Assembly (NCBI RefSeq): GCF_030053595.1
Contig: NZ_JASGBQ010000004.1
Span: forward strand, 62,001-126,000
Length of the DNA: 64,000 nt
Direction of reading: 5' to 3'
Origin: Fusibacillus kribbianus
GTDB lineage: Bacteria; Bacillota; Clostridia; Lachnospirales; Lachnospiraceae
Part shown: in pieces, positions 8,198-17,291 of the stretch
Layout: each line of letters opens with the position of its first letter
Position numbering within the stretch: the first letter of the stretch is position 1
Position numbers and translations under genes: made by a program
The notes under the pieces: model-generated
Seen by the model: the letters and a program-made list of their open reading frames with translations, nothing else
Database searches by the model: none
Told to the model about the DNA's origin: nothing

Positions 8198-11100
8198 TTA
8201 TGCCGTCTGTTCCGTCAGATCCACGGACACCAGGGTGGATACGCCCTTTTCCTGCATGGTGATTCCGTAGAGACGATCCGCCACCAGCATGGTCCCCCTT
8301 CTGTGAGTAATGACAATAAACTGGGTATTCTTTTTCAGCTTCTCCAGATAAGCCGCATAGCGGCCCACGTTGCTGTCGTCCAGAGCTGCCTCGATCTCAT
8401 CCAGCAGACAGAAGGGAGACGGTTTCAGATTCTGGATGGCAAAAAGAACACTGATGGCTGTCAGAGCCTTTTCTCCACCGGAAAGCTGCATCATATTCTG
8501 GAGCTTTTTGCCCGGCGGCTGAGCGATGATCTGGATTCCTGCCTCCAGAATATCCTCTCCGTCCACCAGCTCCAGCGTACCCTGTCCTCCTCCGAAAAGC
8601 TCCTTGAATACCCGGTCAAATTCTGTCCTGATATCACGGAATTTTTCTTCAAACTGCCGCCGCATGCCTGCGTCCAGCTCCTCTATGATCCTGATCAGGC
8701 TCTCCTCCGCCTTCTTCAGATCGTCGTGCTGCCCTTTCATGAAGAAGTATCGCTCAGAAACCTCTTTATAATCCTCAATGGCATTGACATTCACGGCACC
8801 CAGCGCCTTCACTGCCTGCCTTAAGGCTGTCACCTGCTTTCGGATTGCCGATGCGCTCAGTTCCTCCTCAAATATCATTTCCGCCACCGCTGACGGCGTC
8901 AGCTCGTATTCTTCCCACAGATACCGGATCTGCTGTTCAATGAGCTCCTCACATTTTTCCTTCTGGCTTTCCAGGCGGTAATTCTCCTTATCCAGCCGGG
9001 CCAGCTCACCGGACATGGCCTCCTGCTTTTCAAACAGGCCCCTTTGTTTTTTGACACAGTCTTCACGGCTGGCCGTATCTTCTTTGATAAGATCCTGAAG
9101 CCTTGCAGCCTCCTGCGTCGTTTCTGTTATTTTTTGCCGGATGGAAAGGATCTCCGTCTTTTTCTTCCCGGATGCCTGCCGGCACTGCCTCATGCCGTCC
9201 CTGAGAGAGGCAGCTTCTCCCTCCAGTCTCTCCATTTCCCCGGAAATACGTAGAATGTTTTCCAAAATGAAGCTGTCCTTCTGAGACAAAGAAGAAAATT
9301 CCAGCTGGACGGAGCGAAGCTCCTCCCTCCGTTTCTCCCGTTTTTCCCGTTCCCGTATGGCCTTTGTCTCAAGCTTCTTTATTTCCTTTTCATATTCCTT
9401 ATTTCTGATTTCCAGATCCTTTGACTCTGCCTTTAAAGCTGCCTTCCCGTCCTCAATTTCCTTTAACTGGTCAGAAAGCTGCTTTCCTTCCGCTGTGATC
9501 CCCTCGTATCCGGCCGCGATCTCCTCCGCCTTTTCCCGGGCTGCGGTGTGCCCTGTCTCCAAAGAGGAAAGTGCTACTCTGGCAGCCTGGGAAGATTCTC
9601 TGTTCTTTTCCAGGCTGCCTTTCAGCTCCTTTAACTTCTTTTCAATGGCAGATACCCGGGCCTGCACCTGATCATACTGAGCCAGAGTTTTGTTCATGGC
9701 CTGTTCCAGCTCCTCAAGCTCCCTTTTCCGGCCAAGAAGGTTGCTGCTGTTCCGGAAAGCACCTCCGGTCATGGAACCGCCGGCTGCCAGAAGCTCTCCC
9801 TCCAGCGTGACGATCCGCAGAGAATACTGGTATTTCCTTGCAATGACAATGGCATGATCGATATTGTCCACCACGAGGATCCTTCCGAGCAGGTATTCCG
9901 CCAGATTATCATAGCCTCCTTTGACCTTCACAAGGGTATGAGCAAGGCCGATAATACCCGGCTCATGAAGTGCCTCCTTCTTCTGGAAACCGCCTCTTGC
10001 CGTAATGCTGGAAAGGGGAAGGAAGGTAGCCCGTCCGAATTTATTTTTTTTCAGATAGGCGATGAGATTTTTTGCCGTTGCCTCCGAGTCGGTCACGATA
10101 TTCTGTATGGAACCGCCGAGAGCCGTCTCAATGGCTGTTTCATATTCCTTCGGCGTCTCCAGAAGGTCTGCCACGACGCCGATAATGCCCGGTGTGGAGG
10201 CCTTCACCTCCATGACCTTTTTAATGCTGTTGCCATAGCCGTCGTAGCGCTCCGCCAGATTTCTCAAAGACTCCAGCCTTGTCCGCAGAGTATGATATTC
10301 CTGCTGCTTCTGATTTAAATTCTTGTTTTCCCGGTAGGAATCCTCCTCTGCCTTTTTCCAGGCTTCCGTCGTCTCTGCGTACGCCTTGGAAAGGGAGGCC
10401 AGCTCCTCCTTCTTTGCTTTGATCTCCTGTTCGATCTGAAGAACGATCTGCGCCTGTGCCTCCTCCTCGCTTTTGATTCGAAGAAGTCTGTTCTGCAGCT
10501 CACTTTTCCTCACCTGGTTCTGTTCCAGCAGCGTCTCAAACCGCTGATTCCTGGCTCCCAGAGAGGCCTTGTCATTCATGGCATTCAGGACGCTGTTCTT
10601 TTTACTTTCGAGCTCAAAATCCAGGGCACGGATCCGCTCTTCATCCTCCGCAAGCTTTTCCTGAAGCTCACTCTGTCTGTCATCCAGTTCATCCAGACTC
10701 TCGTTGATCTCACCCTTCTGCCCGGTAAATTCGCTCTTCTGAGCCTTTTTCTCTGTGAGCTCCTCCTCAATGGCCGCCATACGGTTCTTCAAATGCTCCT
10801 CATCGACCTCATCGGTGTGGATCTGTTCCTCCAGAACTTTGATCTGTCCTTCCATGGACTCTGCTGACAGGTGGCTCTCACTTAAAAGACTTCTGTTCTC
10901 CTCAAGCCTTGTATCCAGTCCGGAAATCTGCTCCGTCAGTTCATCGTAGTTTGCCTTAAGGGCCGCAGCCTCCTGCCGCTTTTCCTCCAGCCCGGCAGAT
11001 ACGGTCTCTATATTTTCCGCGATTTCCGAAAGCTTCTGTTTCTGCGCTGCATTTTCCAGCCGGAAGCTCTGCATATCAAGACTCTTTAACTGCTCCTTAA

Positions 11101-11752
11101 GCTTCAGATATTCCCTGGCCTTCTTTGACTGCTCCTCGAGAGGCCCCACCTGCTTTTCCAGCTCGGAAAGAATATCTGTGACACGCACCAGGTTCTGCTG
11201 CTCATTTTCCAGCTTCTTCTGAGCGATATTCTTTCGTTTCTTGAATTTGACGATTCCGGCAGCCTCATCAAACAGCTCCCGCCGGTCCTCCGGCTTTCCG
11301 CTTAAGATCTTATCGATCTGTCCCTGACCGATGATCGAATACCCTTCCTTTCCGATACCGGTATCGTAAAAGAGCTCGTTGATATCCCGGAGCCGGCAGG
11401 CCGTTCCGTTCAGCAGATATTCACTCTCACCGGATCGGTAAACCCGCCTGGAAACCGTGACCTCATCGTACTCAATGGGCAGGGAATGATCGGAATTATC
11501 CAGGGTAATGGCCACATAAGCATAGCCCTGGGGCTTTCTGTTCTGGGTTCCCGCAAAAATGACATCCTGCATGCTGGCGCCTCTTAACTGCCTGGCACTC
11601 TGCTCTCCCAAAACCCAGCGGACCGCATCGGCCACATTGCTCTTTCCGCTGCCGTTGGGACCCACGATCCCGGTGATGCCGTCATTAAATTCAAAGAGTA
11701 TCTTATTGGCAAATGATTTAAAGCCCTGTACCTCTATACTTTTTAAAAACAT
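8198..11752 (-). CDS. smc: Chromosome segregation ATPase SMC
   Basis: 1184-residue SMC protein that, with ScpAB, condenses and arms the chromosome. Walker A is GPNGSGKSNVADAVRW near residue 32. Two long coiled coils (about 170-500 and 670-1010) flank a hinge near 515-665 with GIIGVVADLLETPKEYETAI. The C-terminal head carries the signature LSGGEKALTAISVLFA and Walker B CLLDEIEAALDD. Full length and intact. Only 6 bp separate it from rnc. The rnc-smc-ftsY order is the conserved Firmicutes arrangement. Confidence 0.97.
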   Translation of the reverse strand: MFLKSIEVQGFKSFANKILFEFNDGITGIVGPNGSGKSNVADAVRWVLGEQSARQLRGASMQDVIFAGTQNRKPQGYAYVAITLDNSDHSLPIEYDEVTVSRRVYRSGESEYLLNGTACRLRDINELFYDTGIGKEGYSIIGQGQIDKILSGKPEDRRELFDEAAGIVKFKKRKNIAQKKLENEQQNLVRVTDILSELEKQVGPLEEQSKKAREYLKLKEQLKSLDMQSFRLENAAQKQKLSEIAENIETVSAGLEEKRQEAAALKANYDELTEQISGLDTRLEENRSLLSESHLSAESMEGQIKVLEEQIHTDEVDEEHLKNRMAAIEEELTEKKAQKSEFTGQKGEINESLDELDDRQSELQEKLAEDEERIRALDFELESKKNSVLNAMNDKASLGARNQRFETLLEQNQVRKSELQNRLLRIKSEEEAQAQIVLQIEQEIKAKKEELASLSKAYAETTEAWKKAEEDSYRENKNLNQKQQEYHTLRTRLESLRNLAERYDGYGNSIKKVMEVKASTPGIIGVVADLLETPKEYETAIETALGGSIQNIVTDSEATAKNLIAYLKKNKFGRATFLPLSSITARGGFQKKEALHEPGIIGLAHTLVKVKGGYDNLAEYLLGRILVVDNIDHAIVIARKYQYSLRIVTLEGELLAAGGSMTGGAFRNSSNLLGRKRELEELEQAMNKTLAQYDQVQARVSAIEKKLKELKGSLEKNRESSQAARVALSSLETGHTAAREKAEEIAAGYEGITAEGKQLSDQLKEIEDGKAALKAESKDLEIRNKEYEKEIKKLETKAIREREKREKRREELRSVQLEFSSLSQKDSFILENILRISGEMERLEGEAASLRDGMRQCRQASGKKKTEILSIRQKITETTQEAARLQDLIKEDTASREDCVKKQRGLFEKQEAMSGELARLDKENYRLESQKEKCEELIEQQIRYLWEEYELTPSAVAEMIFEEELSASAIRKQVTALRQAVKALGAVNVNAIEDYKEVSERYFFMKGQHDDLKKAEESLIRIIEELDAGMRRQFEEKFRDIRTEFDRVFKELFGGGQGTLELVDGEDILEAGIQIIAQPPGKKLQNMMQLSGGEKALTAISVLFAIQNLKPSPFCLLDEIEAALDDSNVGRYAAYLEKLKKNTQFIVITHRRGTMLVADRLYGITMQEKGVSTLVSVDLTEQTA

Positions 11753-11758
11753 AAATTT

Positions 11759-12457
11759 TTATTCCTTTTCCTGCAGCATTAAAATGGTTTTATACGCAGC
11801 CATCTGCTCCGCAGCCTTTTTCGTCCGTCCCTGTCCCAGTCCTGCCGGCTTTTCTCCGATCCATGCCCGGACATGGAAGGTTTTCGCATGATCCGGTCCT
11901 TCCTCTCCCACAAGCTCATAGGTCAGACTTCCCTCCATGCGGCTTTGAATCATTTCCTGAAGAATAGTCTTGCTATCATAAAAGAGCTTTTTATGCTCCA
12001 GATCATTCATGACAAACCGAAACACAAACTCTTTTGCATTAGCAAAACCACCGTCTAAATAAATGGCCCCGATGAGTGCCTCCAGGGCATCAGAAAGGAT
12101 AGAATCCCGTTCTCTTCCGCCTTCCGCGTCCTCACCCTTTCCCAGGAAGAGATATTCTCCCAGTCCCAGTTCTCTCGCACAGTGTGCAAGAGTCGGCTCA
12201 CACACGATGCTTGCCCGGAATTTTGTCAGTTCCCCCTCCGGCCGCTCCGGATATTCCCGATAAAGGAAATCACTGCTGGAAAGCTCCAATACTGCGTCTC
12301 CCAAAAACTCCAGACGTTCGTTGTTGTCAGAACGGCTCATTCGATGTTCATTGGTATAGGAGCTGTGAATCATGGCATGAAAAAGAAGGGACTTGTCCTT
12401 AAAGACATAGCCGGCCCGCTTTTCCAGCTTCGAAAGCTTTTCATATTCCTGTTTCAT
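11759..12457 (-). CDS. rnc: Ribonuclease III
   Basis: Double-strand-specific endoribonuclease that processes rRNA precursors and structured mRNAs. 232 residues: an RNase III domain with the signature NNERLEFLGDAVLEL (catalytic Glu/Asp) near 45-60 and a second acidic pair in ILSDALEALIGAIYLDGG, then a C-terminal dsRNA-binding domain ending in GQGRTKKAAEQMAAY. Start ATG at 12457. Sits between acpP and smc in a probable plsX-acpP-rnc-smc-ftsY transcript, with a stable hairpin between acpP and rnc. Confidence 0.96.
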   Translation of the reverse strand: MKQEYEKLSKLEKRAGYVFKDKSLLFHAMIHSSYTNEHRMSRSDNNERLEFLGDAVLELSSSDFLYREYPERPEGELTKFRASIVCEPTLAHCARELGLGEYLFLGKGEDAEGGRERDSILSDALEALIGAIYLDGGFANAKEFVFRFVMNDLEHKKLFYDSKTILQEMIQSRMEGSLTYELVGEEGPDHAKTFHVRAWIGEKPAGLGQGRTKKAAEQMAAYKTILMLQEKE

Positions 12458-12495
12458 AACCGTTTTCCTTCCAAGATAGTGCCCCGCAGCACAGC

Positions 12496-12524
12496 AAAGC
12501 CCCGCCCGAATCCGGCAGGGCTTT
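12496..12524. terminator. GC-rich hairpin between acpP and rnc
   Basis: AAAGCCC...GGGCTTT stem with a GC-rich interior. A T-rich tail follows only on the plus-strand reading, so on the transcribed (minus) strand it is more likely a partial attenuator or RNA-processing/stability element than a full terminator. Confidence 0.5.
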
Positions 12525-12558
12525 CATTTTATTCCCGATTTTTATCAAAACGCCAGCC

Positions 12559-12798
12559 TTAATTACGGGCATTTTTGATCTGCTCAACAGCATCGCCCAC
12601 GGTAACGATCTGCTCTGCAGCTTCAGTGGGGATCTCAATATCAAACTCCTCTTCGATTCCCATAATGATCTGGAAAATATCGAGAGAATCCGCTCCCAGA
12701 TCATCCACAAAGGTGGTGTCCATGGTAATCTCATCCTCGTCAACGTTCATTACCTCTGCAATAATCCCCTGTAATTTTTCAAATTCCATAACTGTCAC
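12559..12798 (-). CDS. acpP: Acyl carrier protein
   Basis: 79-residue ACP, carrier of acyl chains in fatty-acid synthesis. The phosphopantetheine attachment site is Ser38 in DDLGADSLD, inside the usual four-helix acidic sequence. It follows plsX by 8 bp and precedes rnc by about 100 bp. The plsX-acpP coupling fits PlsX using acyl-ACP as substrate. Confidence 0.97.
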   Translation of the reverse strand: MTVMEFEKLQGIIAEVMNVDEDEITMDTTFVDDLGADSLDIFQIIMGIEEEFDIEIPTEAAEQIVTVGDAVEQIKNARN

Positions 12799-12806
12799 CC
12801 TTTCTG

Positions 12807-13823
12807 TTATTTTTCAGGCTTTTCTGCAAAAAGCGCTTTGATTTTTTCATTGATCTTCTGCTCCTTGAAGGTCACGCACTGGAAAATGGTATTTTTTACC
12901 TCCTTGGAGCTTGCATTTCCATGAGTCTTCACCACAAGGCCATTGAGTCCCAGCATGGGCGCACCTCCATATTCGGTGGCGTCAAAGGTCTTTAAGGTTT
13001 CCTTGAGGGCCGGCTTCACAAGAAGCGCTCCCATCTTGGAACGGAAGGTGGACATCATCCCTCCCTTGATCTTGCTGATCAGTGCAGAGCCCAGTCCCTC
13101 ATAGAGCTTCAGGATCACATTTCCGGTAAAGCCCTCAGCCACGATCACATCAGCACCGCCGTGAGGAATCTCTCTTGCTTCAATACTGCCGGTGAAATTG
13201 ATATCCTCACATTCCTTCAGCAGAGGAAAGGTCTCCTTCACAAGGGCGTTGCCCTTTTCCTCCTCCACCCCCACATTGACAATGGCGACTCTCGGTTTCT
13301 TAATGCCTATGACATGCTCCATATAAATAGAACCCATTTTTGCAAACTGTACCAGATGGCTGGCACGGGCATCCACATTGGCACCGCTGTCCACCAAAAG
13401 AGCCACACCGTTCACTGTAGGGATCAGTGTCGCAAGAGGAGGTCTCTCCACGCCGTGGATCCTGCCCACGACCAGCTGGCCTCCCACCAGGATCGCTCCG
13501 GTACTGCCTGCAGAGATAAAGGCATCTGCCTCACCGTTTTTCACCAGTTTCTGTCCCACCACGATGGAAGAATCCTTCTTCCGCCGGATGGCCATAACAG
13601 GCGCTTCCTCTGTGGTAATCACCTCCGATGCATTTACCACTTCAATTCTGTCCAGTGGATATGTGTACTTGGAAAGCTCGCCCTTCACTGCTTCCTCTTT
13701 TCCAACCAGGAATACCTTGATGTTTTCCTTCGCGTTCACCGCTTCCACCGCGCCCTTGACCACCTCACCCGGGGCATTGTCCCCGCCCATGGCATCCAGT
13801 GCGACTCTCACTGTTTCCTGCAT
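12807..13823 (-). CDS. plsX: Phosphate acyltransferase PlsX
   Basis: Converts acyl-ACP plus phosphate to acyl-phosphate, the donor used by PlsY at the start of phospholipid synthesis; a peripheral membrane enzyme. 338 residues with the N-terminal signature [20 protein letters not shown] and the substrate-pocket block [14 protein letters not shown] near 105. It has its own promoter (13854-13882), downstream of a terminator that ends ylbN-rpmF, so it begins the plsX-acpP-rnc-smc unit. Start ATG at 13823 with a good GGAGGA site. Confidence 0.95.
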   Translation of the reverse strand: MQETVRVALDAMGGDNAPGEVVKGAVEAVNAKENIKVFLVGKEEAVKGELSKYTYPLDRIEVVNASEVITTEEAPVMAIRRKKDSSIVVGQKLVKNGEADAFISAGSTGAILVGGQLVVGRIHGVERPPLATLIPTVNGVALLVDSGANVDARASHLVQFAKMGSIYMEHVIGIKKPRVAIVNVGVEEEKGNALVKETFPLLKECEDINFTGSIEAREIPHGGADVIVAEGFTGNVILKLYEGLGSALISKIKGGMMSTFRSKMGALLVKPALKETLKTFDATEYGGAPMLGLNGLVVKTHGNASSKEVKNTIFQCVTFKEQKINEKIKALFAEKPEK

Positions 13824-13853
13824 CCTGCTTCCTCCATCTCTAATCTAAGAATT

Positions 13854-13882
13854 AATATACACAATATCAATCTATAAATCAA
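13854..13882 (-). promoter_or_regulatory. Promoter of plsX
   Basis: TTGATT (13882-13877), 17-bp spacer, TATATT (13859-13854) on the minus strand, about 30 bp before plsX and downstream of the rpmF terminator. No clear FapR-type palindrome was seen beside it. Confidence 0.7.
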
Positions 13883-13919
13883 TGACTTTTCTATTTTTTT
13901 AAAGCAGATTCGTAAAATG

Positions 13920-13956
13920 AAAAAACTGCAGTTTTCTTTTTACGGAAAACTGCAGT
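13920..13956 (-). terminator. Intrinsic terminator of ylbN-rpmF
   Basis: Twelve-bp stem ACTGCAGTTTTC/GAAAACTGCAGT followed by a T run on the minus strand, 20 bp after the rpmF stop. Confidence 0.88.
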
Positions 13957-13976
13957 CTCCTAATTTCCTGCTATTC

Positions 13977-14156
13977 TCAGTCAACGCTTACGATCTCTTT
14001 CTTGTTGTAGCATCCGCAAGCCTTGCAAACTCTGTGAGGCATGGTCAGCGCGCCGCACTTGCTGCACTTTACTAAATTGACCTCGCCCATTTTCCAGTTT
14101 GCTCTGTGGCTGTCTCTTCTAGCTTTGGAATGTTTATTCTTGGGACAGATAGACAT
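13977..14156 (-). CDS. rpmF: 50S ribosomal protein L32
   Basis: 59-residue L32, read directly from the minus strand as MSICPKNKHSKARRDSHR and so on. The zinc ribbon is intact: CSKCG followed by CKACG, four cysteines. An AGGAGGTGTG ribosome-binding region precedes the ATG. Directly downstream of the DUF177 gene, as in most bacteria, and closed by a strong terminator. Confidence 0.96.
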   Translation of the reverse strand: MSICPKNKHSKARRDSHRANWKMGEVNLVKCSKCGALTMPHRVCKACGCYNKKEIVSVD

Positions 14157-14197
14157 GGTTACACACCTCCTTAACCAATGATTTTCTTTTTCAAATT

Positions 14198-14719
14198 CTA
14201 CTGATTCGCGTTTCTGAAGATATCACGGATAACCGCCATCCTGGGGTCAAGCTCCGTGACATCGCAGCCGCAAACCCCATGATTGAGATTTGCACCACAT
14301 CTATTACAGATTCCCCTGCAGTCTTCACTGCACAGAACTTTCATAGGCAAATGCACGAACAGCTCGTCGCGGACCAACGTATCCACATCCAGGGTATACC
14401 CTTCGATATACGCCTGTTCCTCCGACTCCTCCGTATCCGCCTTCTCCTCATTGAAATCTGCCATCCGGCTGACCGTATAGGAAAAAGGGACTGTCACCTC
14501 CTCCAGGCACCTGTCGCAGGGCATCTGAAGGGAAAAGGCTGCCTCCGCCTCGATCAGAAGCTTTTTGTCTCCCGTATTTGTGACGCGGACCTTCACCGGT
14601 TTTTTATCGACAACCGGATAAGCGCTCACACCATTGTCAAACACGTCAAATTCAAGCTCTGCTTCATAAGCTTTGGTCTCCTGTTCATGGGCCAGGGAGT
14701 CCGATAAATGAATGTGCAT
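14198..14719 (-). CDS. ylbN: YceD/YlbN DUF177 family protein
   Basis: 173-residue DUF177 protein. Homologues are linked to 23S rRNA maturation and 50S assembly and are nearly always next to rpmF. The central region holds CDRCLEEV, and the C-terminus holds a zinc-binding-like cluster CSEDCRGICNRCG...CGC. The middle acidic stretch (EEKADTEESEEQ) is variable in the family. It starts a two-gene ylbN-rpmF unit behind a consensus promoter overlapped by a palindrome. Confidence 0.88.
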   Translation of the reverse strand: MHIHLSDSLAHEQETKAYEAELEFDVFDNGVSAYPVVDKKPVKVRVTNTGDKKLLIEAEAAFSLQMPCDRCLEEVTVPFSYTVSRMADFNEEKADTEESEEQAYIEGYTLDVDTLVRDELFVHLPMKVLCSEDCRGICNRCGANLNHGVCGCDVTELDPRMAVIRDIFRNANQ

Positions 14720-14736
14720 AGTATTCTCCTAATACA

Positions 14737-14775
14737 CACCTGTACTATTATACACAGGTGATTTTGATTTGTCAA
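14737..14775 (-). promoter_or_regulatory. Consensus promoter of ylbN-rpmF with a palindrome over the -10
   Basis: TTGACA (14775-14770), 17 bp, TATAAT (14752-14747) on the minus strand. The -10 lies in the 10-bp spacer of a perfect inverted repeat CACCTGT/ACAGGTG (14737-14760). A protein bound there would occlude RNA polymerase, so it is a candidate operator; the regulator is unknown. Confidence 0.82.
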
Positions 14776-14783
14776 TAACTATC

Positions 14784-15779
14784 TTATCTTCCCTGTGCCT
14801 GTACTGCAGTGATGGCAACAACGCCGACGATATCCTCAGCAAAGCAGCCTCTGGACAGATCGTTTACAGGGAGAGACAGACCCTGAAGCACGGGGCCGTA
14901 AGCGCCGGCCTTTGCAAGTCTCTGAACCAGCTTGTATCCGATATTTCCAGCTTCCAGGGAAGGGAATACCAGGGTGTTGGCATGTCCTGCAACAGGGCTT
15001 CCGGGAGCCTTGGAAGCACCTACGCTGGGAACGAGAGCTGCGTCAAGCTGAAGCTCGCCGTCCAGAGCCAGATCCGGGAATTTCTCCTTTGCGATCTTAA
15101 CAGCCTCGGCAACCTTGGTCACATCGTCATGTTTTGCGCTGCCCTTGGAGGAATAGGAAAGCATAGCGACCTTCGGCTCTGCGCCTGTCAGCATCCGGAA
15201 GGATTCTGCAGAAAGTCCGGCAATCTCTGCCAGCTTAGCGGAATCCAGATCAGTATTTACTGCACAGTCAGCAAACACAAACAGGCCGTTCTCGCCCAGT
15301 TCACAGTTAGGAACTTCCATTAAGAAGAAACCGGAAACGCTGCTGATGCCGGGCTTTGTCTTTAACAGCTGAAGAGCGGGACGGATGGTGTTGCCTGTGG
15401 AATGGCAGGCGCCGGATACTGCACCGTCAGCGTCTCCGCATTTGCACATTAAGCAGGCATAGTACATATAATCCTTTTCCATCTGCTCCTTGGCCATTTC
15501 CGGAGTAACGCCTTTTTTGCTTCTGAGCTCAACGAACTTGTCTATGTATTTCTGTTTATTGGGGTCGTTGAAAGGATCCACGATGGTAGCGCCGCTGATG
15601 TCATAGCCCTTGCTGTTCTCAGCGATCTCTTCGGGAGTACCGATGATAATAAGATTTGCGATTCCCTCTTTTAAAATCTTCTCCGCCGCCTCAAAGGTTC
15701 TCTTGTCCATGGACTCGGGAAGGACGATCGTCTTTTTGTCCGCCTTTGCGCGTGCATAAACTTCATCAATGAATGCCAT
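14784..15779 (-). CDS. pta: Phosphate acetyltransferase
   Basis: Interconverts acetyl-CoA and acetyl-phosphate, the first step of acetate formation with ATP gain through acetate kinase. 331 residues, the short Pta type without the DRTGG/DUF domains. Family blocks: IVLPESMDKRTFEAA at the N-terminus, GDADGAVSGACHSTGNTIRPALQ near 118-140, and a VFPSLEAGNIGYKLVQRL C-terminal motif. A sigma-A promoter lies upstream. In many relatives ackA follows pta; here ylbN follows directly and no ackA is in the window. Confidence 0.95.
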   Translation of the reverse strand: MAFIDEVYARAKADKKTIVLPESMDKRTFEAAEKILKEGIANLIIIGTPEEIAENSKGYDISGATIVDPFNDPNKQKYIDKFVELRSKKGVTPEMAKEQMEKDYMYYACLMCKCGDADGAVSGACHSTGNTIRPALQLLKTKPGISSVSGFFLMEVPNCELGENGLFVFADCAVNTDLDSAKLAEIAGLSAESFRMLTGAEPKVAMLSYSSKGSAKHDDVTKVAEAVKIAKEKFPDLALDGELQLDAALVPSVGASKAPGSPVAGHANTLVFPSLEAGNIGYKLVQRLAKAGAYGPVLQGLSLPVNDLSRGCFAEDIVGVVAITAVQAQGR

Positions 15780-15829
15780 AATAAATAGCTCCTTTCGTAT
15801 TTATAAATTGCATATTAATCTAATTAATT

Positions 15830-15858
15830 ATTATAGCGCATCCTCTCCCAGTTCTCAA
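15830..15858 (-). promoter_or_regulatory. Promoter of pta
   Basis: TTGAGA (15858-15853), 17 bp, TATAAT (15835-15830) on the minus strand, about 50 bp before the start codon with an AAAGGAG site in the leader. Confidence 0.8.
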
Positions 15859-15908
15859 GCAGATTTCTGTACTTTTCGAGGTGCAAATTACCATCTTGCA
15901 GTGCATGC

Positions 15909-15937
15909 TTGCCTTTTTTTTCGTTCTGTTTTAAGAT
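15909..15937 (+). promoter_or_regulatory. Probable promoter of tmcAL
   Basis: TTGCCT (15909-15914), 17 bp, TAAGAT (15932-15937), divergent from the pta promoter. A good GAGGAAG ribosome site precedes the ATG at 15973. Confidence 0.55.
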
Positions 15938-15972
15938 GAAAGAAAAGATCCGGAAAGGAAGCGAGGAAGTAC

Positions 15973-17259
15973 ATGAAGGTCGTCGGTTTAATTACAGAAT
16001 ATAATCCGTTTCACAACGGTCACCTGTACCACATGGAGCAGGCCCGGAAGCTCACCGGAGCCGATTACTGCATTGCCGTCATGAGCGGGCATTATGTCCA
16101 GCGGGGAGAGCCTGCATGTATGGATAAATATCTCCGGACCCAGATGGCCCTTTCCTCCGGCGCCGATCTGATTCTCGAGCTTCCCGTTGCCTTTGCCACC
16201 GGAAGCGCCGAATATTTCGCCGCGGGGGCCGTTTCCATTCTGGATAAGCTGGGTGTCGTGGACTGCCTCTGTTTCGGGAGTGAGTGTGGCGATCTTCCCC
16301 TTCTTTCCTCCGTGGCTTCCATTCTTTCCGATGAACCGGAAGACTTCTCTGCCCTTATCAAAGCTAATCTTTCCAACGGAGACAGCTATCCTGCCGCAAG
16401 GAGCCGTGCACTCACCACCTGGCTTTCCCAGGGTAAAGAGGGCCGTACACTCCCTTCGGAACAGGTTTCCGCTCTTCTCTCCTCTCCGAACAATATTCTG
16501 GGTATTGAATATATAAAAGCTCTGTCGCGGAGAAGCTCCTCCATAGAACCGGTAACCATAAAACGGACTTCCAATTACCTGTCCAAAGCGCTGTCTTCTC
16601 CCTTCTGCTCCGCATCGGCCATCCGGCATGTGTTTGAATCCAGAATCGATGAGTCCGCACCGCCTACCGCGCAGGCTTTGAAATCCATCCGCTCCTGTGT
16701 GCCGGAAGACACCTATCAACTAATGGCAGAAAACTTCTGTACCAGACTTCCGATCCTTGCCGACGATTTCTCTTCCATGCTGCTTTATAAGCTTCTGGCT
16801 TCCAGAAATGCCGATCTGACCGATTACGTGGATATCTCCGAGGATCTGGAGCGCCGCATTCGTAGCCGCCTGACCGGATTTACCAGCTTCAGCGATTTCA
16901 TCGATGCGGTCAAATGCCGTCAGTATACAAGGACCAGGATCAGCCGGGCGCTTCTGCACCTTCTTTTAGACATCAAGACCACGGACATGGCTGCCTACCG
17001 GGCCGACGACTTTGTATCCTACGCAAGGATCCTTGGGTTTAGGAAATCCGCGGAACCACTGCTGAAACAGATCAAAGCAAACAGCCGGATCCCTCTGATC
17101 ACCAAGGTAGCCGACGCAGAAAAAAGGCTGGGAGCTACCGCCTTTGATATGTTAAATCAGGAGGTCTTCGCTTCCAACCTTTATCAGTCTGTTGTCTATC
17201 AGAAATATGGCTGCCGGATAAAAAATGAATATACGTACGGAATTATCATAAAACCGTAA
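15973..17259 (+). CDS. tmcAL: tRNA(Met) cytidine acetate ligase TmcAL
   Basis: 428-residue TmcAL (YlbM). It makes N4-acetylcytidine at the wobble base of elongator tRNA-Met, using acetate and ATP via an acetyl-adenylate (known for B. subtilis). The nucleotidyltransferase motif NPFHNGHLYH lies at the N-terminus, with a SGHYVQRGEPACMDKY block near 40. The divergent neighbour pta belongs to acetate metabolism, which is the enzyme's substrate; that pairing is common in Firmicutes. Intact, with a 33-bp gap to the convergent AraC gene. Confidence 0.92.
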   Translation: MKVVGLITEYNPFHNGHLYHMEQARKLTGADYCIAVMSGHYVQRGEPACMDKYLRTQMALSSGADLILELPVAFATGSAEYFAAGAVSILDKLGVVDCLCFGSECGDLPLLSSVASILSDEPEDFSALIKANLSNGDSYPAARSRALTTWLSQGKEGRTLPSEQVSALLSSPNNILGIEYIKALSRRSSSIEPVTIKRTSNYLSKALSSPFCSASAIRHVFESRIDESAPPTAQALKSIRSCVPEDTYQLMAENFCTRLPILADDFSSMLLYKLLASRNADLTDYVDISEDLERRIRSRLTGFTSFSDFIDAVKCRQYTRTRISRALLHLLLDIKTTDMAAYRADDFVSYARILGFRKSAEPLLKQIKANSRIPLITKVADAEKRLGATAFDMLNQEVFASNLYQSVVYQKYGCRIKNEYTYGIIIKP

Positions 17260-17291
17260 GCCAGGCATCCGCAGGTTTTCAGAGTTCCGGC

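Noticed and set aside
12496-12524. Full terminator separating acpP from rnc
   Set aside because: There is no T run on the transcribed strand, so only a partial effect is proposed.
15882-15900. TGCAA-N9-TTGCA dyad between pta and tmcAL
   Set aside because: Five-base arms in an AT-rich region are expected by chance, and it lies outside both core promoters.
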